NCBI GenBank assembly: GCA_950106755.1
Contig: OX467082.1
Location: 26,536,001 to 26,600,000, forward strand
From: Climacium dendroides
Taxonomy: Eukaryota; Streptophyta; Bryopsida; Hypnales; Climaciaceae
Length of the DNA stretch: 64,000 nt
Direction of reading: 5' to 3'
Shown: piece after piece, positions 58,521 to 64,000 of the stretch
Layout: every line of letters begins with the position of its first letter
Position numbering within the stretch: position 1 is the first letter of the stretch
The notes under the pieces: model-generated
Told to the model about the DNA's origin: nothing
Database searches by the model: none
The model's input: the letters and a program-made list of their open reading frames with translations, nothing else
Translations under genes and position numbers: made by a program

Positions 58521-59384
58521 TCAGAGGGAGTGACTTTGGTAGGCCTTTATATTGTGGTCATATTAGAAAATATTGTAATTGCTTTAAGTGAGTAAGATGT
58601 TTGTTATGGATACACTTTTTGTTGGTTTTGGGGTAGTAGTCTAAAGACTTTGGGGGACCAATTGGGTAATACACTTCAAAATTTCATGACAAATTCATAT
58701 ATTGCCAAAAATAAATAAAAGCTCAATTGCTCTTCCTATTTCTTGCATTTGTCTTTATGTGGAATTTTTTTTAAAATTCAACAAAGCCAACATGGCAAAC
58801 TAGTTATTTTGCTTATCATATGCTAGTTTACTTTAGATATGGTATACATCTAGCTCTAGGTGCAAGAAGAATGGAAGAAAAACTCCAACCTTTACTTCTA
58901 AATCTCTAGCTTTTACTTATTAGATATAAGATAGGAAGTCTATAAGGTGACCATTTTTATGCTAATTCACAATTTTGGGGAGCTTAAATATTTTAATTCT
59001 TTTCTTGAAAATTAAGTGGAATTGACATCTAATCCATTACACTATTAGACCTTGAACAAGTAAAGGGTACATTAAAGAAAGCAATTTGTCCCATTGTATG
59101 TGATAACAATTTTCAAGCTTAGTGGCTTTAGATAGATCTTTTATTTTTTGTAGGAAGAATTGAAGGATGATTTTATTTTCTCAAAATTGAAACAATTTAG
59201 TCTTGGACTCCTTCCAATGGTATTTTTTTATTTTTTACAAGTAAATATAATCAATAGATATAATACATTTGGCATAGTGTTGTGTACTCAAATTAACAAA
59301 GATGATTCACTTATTCTTAATCCCTTAGTGCCTTAATCCTTTTTAGAATTTTTGCATATTTTTGCTTATACTTTTATAAATATA
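58521..59384. other. AT-rich DNA, no gene seen
   Basis: No feature is supported between the dispersed repeat and element copy C. Confidence 0.5.
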
Positions 59385-59950
59385 CTAGTGGTTGGCACTT
59401 GGTATGCTACACATTCACCATTAGAATTTCATAAGAATTTTTATGTATTAGATAGAATGTAGAGCAAGAATTTCAAAAAATCTTCATATATAAATTACTA
59501 AAATTTTCAAAGCTCACAAAAACACAAAATCATAGAAATGCAAAAGAAGTATAAAGCCAAGAAAAGAAATGGAATTGCTACCTTTATAATATCACCATAT
59601 TGATCCTCTTTAATATCACCTCAATTGCAACGATTATATTATTTCTATAATATCATCCTTTGTAAAAAGTGATATTACAAAGGTGATTGTGAACTGCTAC
59701 TCTACTTCAGTAATATCACATTGTGTGAAAATATGATTTCTATGTATGCATGATTGGAAATATTTTTATAAAACATTAAAATAATTATTTTAAAAACTTA
59801 TAAAAATAATTATCATGCATTCTATTCAAATATATCAAATTTTTACTAATATGTAATACAATGAATGCGTAGCATAGCAAGCACGAGCCCCTAGTATTAG
59901 TGGTAGCATTTGTGATATTATAGAGGGACTTATGATTTTAGTAGTATGAT
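59385..59950 (+). mobile_element. copy C of the three-copy element, internally deleted
   Basis: It has the same ends as copies A and B (CTAGTGGTTGGCACTTGG; AGTAGTATGAT) but is only 566 bp, because about 300 bp corresponding to 5,230-5,540 of copy A are missing. The internal inverted repeat and the conserved 3' tail are present. Confidence 0.75.
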
Positions 59951-60531
59951 AGTATTACCTCAATTTTATCGAGTTTACCATGCAAAAAGTTTTTTATTTT
60001 AAAATTCCAGCATTGGTTTTGGAAGAATCAAAAGTCATATGGTTGAAAAAACAACCATAACCTCTATAACCACTATCAAAGTGCCATTTCTTGATTTGAA
60101 GTATTGTGAAGATTTATTTGAAACATCAACTTTGAGAAATAATTTGACATTAATGTATAAAGCAAAGGTTCATACACTTCATATATTTATGATTAGATTT
60201 GCAAATGTTCATATTACCAATATTTATAAATGTCACATGAAATTTAAAATTTAAAAATCTTTTTATAATTAAGTGTATCTAAAATATTGACAATTTTAGA
60301 GTGAATTGTTTTGTTGCACTAATTTTGTAATTGCAATGCTAAATTTAATTATTTTCAAATAAATATTATGATATTAAATCTATGAAACTCATTTTTAGAG
60401 GCCACTTTTTAAGCTGCAAAAGAGATGTTTGACTTGCCATACTTCCAATGTGTAATGTCTAAAATATGTGTTGAAAGAATATTTGTTAAGAGAATATTTT
60501 TTATCATTTGGTAATACAAAATGAAGATGAT
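59951..60531. other. AT-rich DNA, no gene seen
   Basis: Short frames on both strands without recognisable motifs. Confidence 0.5.
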
Positions 60532-60535
60532 TTAA

Positions 60536-61111
60536 CCCCTTAAGTCCCATTGTCCCTACGAGGGACAAAATGGATTTTGGACAGGTTCCTATGATCTCAA
60601 TTTTTACTGAAACTTTTTGAAACTTTCTCATAAGATAGAAAAACTTAAGAATTTTCTGGGAATATAATTTTTATTTCAATTAGTGCCCGGGAGCAAAAGT
60701 TATGCCACAATAACCTCAAAATGGGGGAGACCGGGCAGTAAAAAAACCCACAGAAAATTGAAATAAAATTTTAAATATTTTTGTTCTTGTAGATTAAATT
60801 TTTTTTGTAAATGGGAAGCTTTGATTCATTCCATTTGGATTAGAGATGTGAAAGTTATGGAGCTTCTTGTTTTGCGGGCAATCATAGCAACTTCTTGAAA
60901 AAAAAAATTCTTTCACTTTGAATGCTAATATCTTTCAATCTATACGGTCAAAAATCACAAAAAAATATCACATGATTTAAGACAAGTGTAGAACAATATC
61001 CTACAGTTACATTCTAAAAAATATTTTTTTAAATTTATTTTGTAAGTGATTGCAATAGAAGTGGTAGTTTTGAGTGGTTTTGGCAGAAAAATGGCCATGG
61101 GACTTTAGGGG
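60536..61111 (+). mobile_element. TTAA-family element Y3
   Basis: 576 bp with ends CCCCTTAAGTCCCATTGTCC and GGGACTTTAGGGG, flanked by TTAA at 60,532-60,535 and 61,112-61,115. Interior blocks match Y1 and Y2, and in layout X1. It is the shortest member with both TTAA flanks. Confidence 0.85.
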
Positions 61112-61115
61112 TTAA

Positions 61116-62080
61116 AAGGATGAAAAATACATCTTCTAAAGACCTTTGTATACCATCTTTAAAATGAACTTTAAAAAATTAGGATTAAACAAGCTATGAT
61201 TAGTAGTGATCCTTAGATTTTTTATGACACATATTAGTCAAACTATTACCAATACTTGACATATTTAATTCTTTTTTCACCAATCAAAGGAAGTACTTCT
61301 ATTTTAAATAGAAGATTATTTGTATCTCACCATTAGTAGGTCGTTTACAACCATTGTTCATCATTGGTATGATATTGTCTTTTGGTTCAATGATTTTATT
61401 TAATACTTAATTATATTATTTTAGATTTCTTTTATAGAATCATAGTTGGTTCAATATGCAAAGATATATTATTCTCATATGCATTAATGTTTCACATATC
61501 TCAAATGTTGCAATTGTGTGTAGAAGTTCAAAAAAATCCAAATTCAATCAAAGTAAATTTAGAAATGACATATGGAATTGTATGAATTTGTATTTCATAA
61601 ATTGTGACATATCAAACACTCACATGGTGTTAAACCATGAAGTCAAAGGAAAATCATACACCAATAAAAATGGTTTTATGTTTCACAAATCATTAAGGAT
61701 TTATGTCATTAGCCTTTTTAAAAGTATAATAAAAAAAATCATTTGGTAGGGAATTACAATGTATTCTTTTATGTTTTGCGACAACACTTCTAAAAGCATA
61801 ACACTATGGTATATATATTATTTTGGAGGGCTTCAATTGTTGAACCAAATTATAAAAGTTAGAAAAATGTAAGATAAGAAAATCAAAATACATATGCATA
61901 TACATACATATGCATTTAATATACTTATGCACATGCACCTCTACTATTTAGACATTGCTTCATGTACAATTTGAATTTTGTAAAGATCCCATGCATTAAG
62001 TATAGAGCTTAGTAGAAGTCGAATTTGAATGACGCATTTGAAACTACATATAATAAATTAAGTCATACAACAAAATGTAA
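61116..62080. other. AT-rich DNA, no gene seen
   Basis: A 97-codon frame (61,456-61,749) has no recognised motif; composition is like the surrounding DNA. Confidence 0.5.
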
Positions 62081-62863
62081 CTAAAAGACCATTGGAATGT
62101 TGGAATGGTGTACATATGGAATTTGGATTTTTAAAATTCAATTAAAATTTTAAATGATAAAAAAATAAATGATAAAAAATATAGTTATATCAAAATGCTC
62201 AACTCTAGTGATAATATAAATAACAAAAACTCAAAATATTTTTCTTAAACTTTGTTTCCAATAGAATGTTTTGTCTATATGAAAAGATTTGATTCAATTT
62301 ACTTGGATTATTGATAAGAAGGTTATGAAGCATATTTTGGATAAGAAGGTTATGAAGCATCTTATTTCATAAGCAATTAAAGCATCATTCATAAAAATTA
62401 ATGTGTTGACTTCATTTATCAACTCAATTTCCACAATTTTTGAAATAAAGAAGTTCAACATGGTTGGGTTTATTTGCTAAAACAATCTCACCATTGGGAG
62501 TTAATACATTTTAATTCCATCTTAGAATTAATAACAATATAGTTTTCATTCTATCTCCTATCCCCTTCTACTTAATAGTTCCTTAAAAAATGAAAAGACA
62601 ATTTAAAAAAATAATAATTAATCTTACTTGTCAATTAAATTATCTAACATAATTTTTTAAACTTGAAATCTAATTCAACCAAGTATAATAAACATTTTCT
62701 TCTCCTTAAAATGTTTTAAAAATATCTTCTTTACATTTTTTTGTATTTTAGTGCAAGATCTGCATATGGATAGATATGCAATAAAATAATGTTAAAAAAT
62801 TTTGCACTTTGCAATAGAAATGGTAGTTGTGAGTGTTTTTTGACATATGAAAGGCCTTTCGGG
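62081..62863 (+). mobile_element. TTAA-family element Y4, left end diverged
   Basis: The right end CCTTTCGGG is followed by TTAA (62,864-62,867). The left end near 62,081 (CTAAAAGACCATTGG) is approximate and preceded by GTAA rather than TTAA. Interior blocks (GGTTATGAAGCATCTTATTT, TGGTAGTTGTGAGTG) match Y3. A 27-bp tandem duplication of TTGGATAAGAAGGTTATGAA-like sequence occurs near 62,310-62,360. Confidence 0.6.
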
Positions 62864-62867
62864 TTAA

Positions 62868-64000
62868 ATGAAGGATTTAGCACCACCCACCCAAAGTTGT
62901 CCATTTGATCTAAAAGCTAAGGGAATCATAACTTTTTGACTTAGGCACTTATTAATAAGTGTTTTTAATTTGTACAAGGACATACATTTCCATACCTTAT
63001 ATCAAGACATATAAAAGATACATCCAAAATTCACTTCATAGAAATTGACCATTTTTTTGAATTGTATGTTTCACAAGCAATTGTTAATTTGGAGTTAAGG
63101 TGGTTGTTTACAAGATTCAAGGAAAAAAGCCTTATTATATGACATATACTAATATTGAAAAGGTGTGAAGAACAAGTCGATTTGCAACGAATGAGAACAT
63201 TCATAAGATCTAGGAATGTGATTTTATACTCAAAATTTTCAATACAAGGGAGATAGTGATGTGACAACGATGCTAGCGAGCCTATGAGCCTTGAGCCTAA
63301 GTATAAGTAGGTACTTTGCACCATATGTTACTCATTATCATAGTTTGTTAAGTACATTTTTGCAAATTTTAGAAGAAAATAAAAGGTCTACCTTATTCTA
63401 AATCACATTGGAATACAAGGAGGTTAAATAAACTAGCAATTCACAAGTCATTGTTTTGATGATTTCTTGAAAGTACACATTCCAAAATAATAATATTTGT
63501 AGTTAAATGAAAAAGAAAAAATTCCTCCTAAATTTGCTTGATAAGTTAGTAGAGTTTTGATTCCTTTGCAAATGAGATCTTTTTTCTAAAAGTAGTTTGA
63601 GAAAGAATTGCACATTATATCATATTAATTATTTACAAGGCAAATTTCAAAAGTAGATGAGGAATCTTGCAAAAGATGTCAAAATTTCATTAATTGTCTA
63701 ATTCTACATTCCTACAAAGGTGTGGAGGTAAATGTGTCCATCTTGTGTCAAATTTTGTGAAACGTCTTGTTTATTTTTAACTTCATCATCACTTTTCCAA
63801 ATTCCCATTGTCCCTTGAATGGACATTCAATACTACAGTGGAGTCTTCTACAATAGGTGATTAATGTTATGCCTAAATAGGAACGGGGTGAACCAACCCC
63901 CTTCTTATCCCCCAAGTCATTCTAGGAGTGTATATAAAAAAAGACCTCCTATTTTATGCTTGATTAATTTATCACCTAAACCTAAACCTTTCTCTATTAA
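62868..64000. other. AT-rich DNA; TATA-like site near the end
   Basis: No gene is seen. At 63,929-63,940 GTGTATATAAAA is a good TATA-box match. If used, transcription would start just downstream and continue beyond the window; support is weak. Confidence 0.3.

Overview
The window looks like nuclear DNA from a land plant with a large, repeat-rich genome. Most of it is very AT-rich and non-coding. There are spliced genes with GT-AG introns, a nuclear-type tRNA-Leu, Harbinger, CACTA, copia and Stowaway transposons, and a plant-type receptor kinase. Gene density is about two convincing host protein genes in 64 kb. The kinase exons are GC-rich against AT-rich surroundings. A non-flowering plant (bryophyte, lycophyte or similar) is my guess, but the sequence alone does not fix the species.

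Layout. 1-2.4 kb: featureless AT-rich DNA. 2,424-7,512: a complete but decayed PIF/Harbinger transposon with TAA target duplications. It carries a DDE transposase on + and a Myb/SANT-like partner gene on -. A CACTA-type MITE sits inside the transposase reading frame and a second repeat element lies in the partner's intron. 7.5-15.7 kb: AT-rich, nothing convincing. 15.7-20.9 kb: a broken Ty1/copia element, split by a foldback element in gag and by a 1.4 kb insert with 179-bp tandem repeats in integrase. 21.1-22.1 kb: a dispersed repeat with a conserved mini-exon, matched at 45.1-46.1 kb. 22.5-25.5 kb: an element with very long inverted arms. 26.0-26.9 kb: second copy of the repeat found inside the Harbinger element.

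27.7-31.3 kb: the main host gene, a four-exon receptor-like kinase of about 841 residues. Its kinase domain resembles the SD2-5 group of G-type-lectin receptor kinases, but it has no recognisable lectin ectodomain and has an unusual C-terminal tail. 31.3-32.8 kb: duplicated downstream DNA. 33.9-34.65 kb: a 20-bp minisatellite next to tRNA-Leu(AAG). 35-50 kb: repeats, MITEs and several members of a TTAA-flanked inverted-repeat family. 51.3-52.7 kb (- strand): an intronless secreted proline-rich, extensin-like protein. 55-58 kb: a GC-richer stretch with duplications and a perfect 26-bp hairpin but no convincing gene. 58-64 kb: more repeats, including a third copy of the 26 kb element and further TTAA elements.

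The most unusual signal is a family of roughly 0.6-0.95 kb non-coding elements beginning near CCCCTAAAGG and ending near CCTTTAGGGG. Five members have TTAA at both ends and at least three more are decayed. One has inserted into another MITE, and comparison with an uninterrupted copy of that MITE supports TTAA duplication. TTAA duplication is the hallmark of piggyBac-type transposition, which is not a standard part of plant transposon inventories. No transposase for them is visible here.
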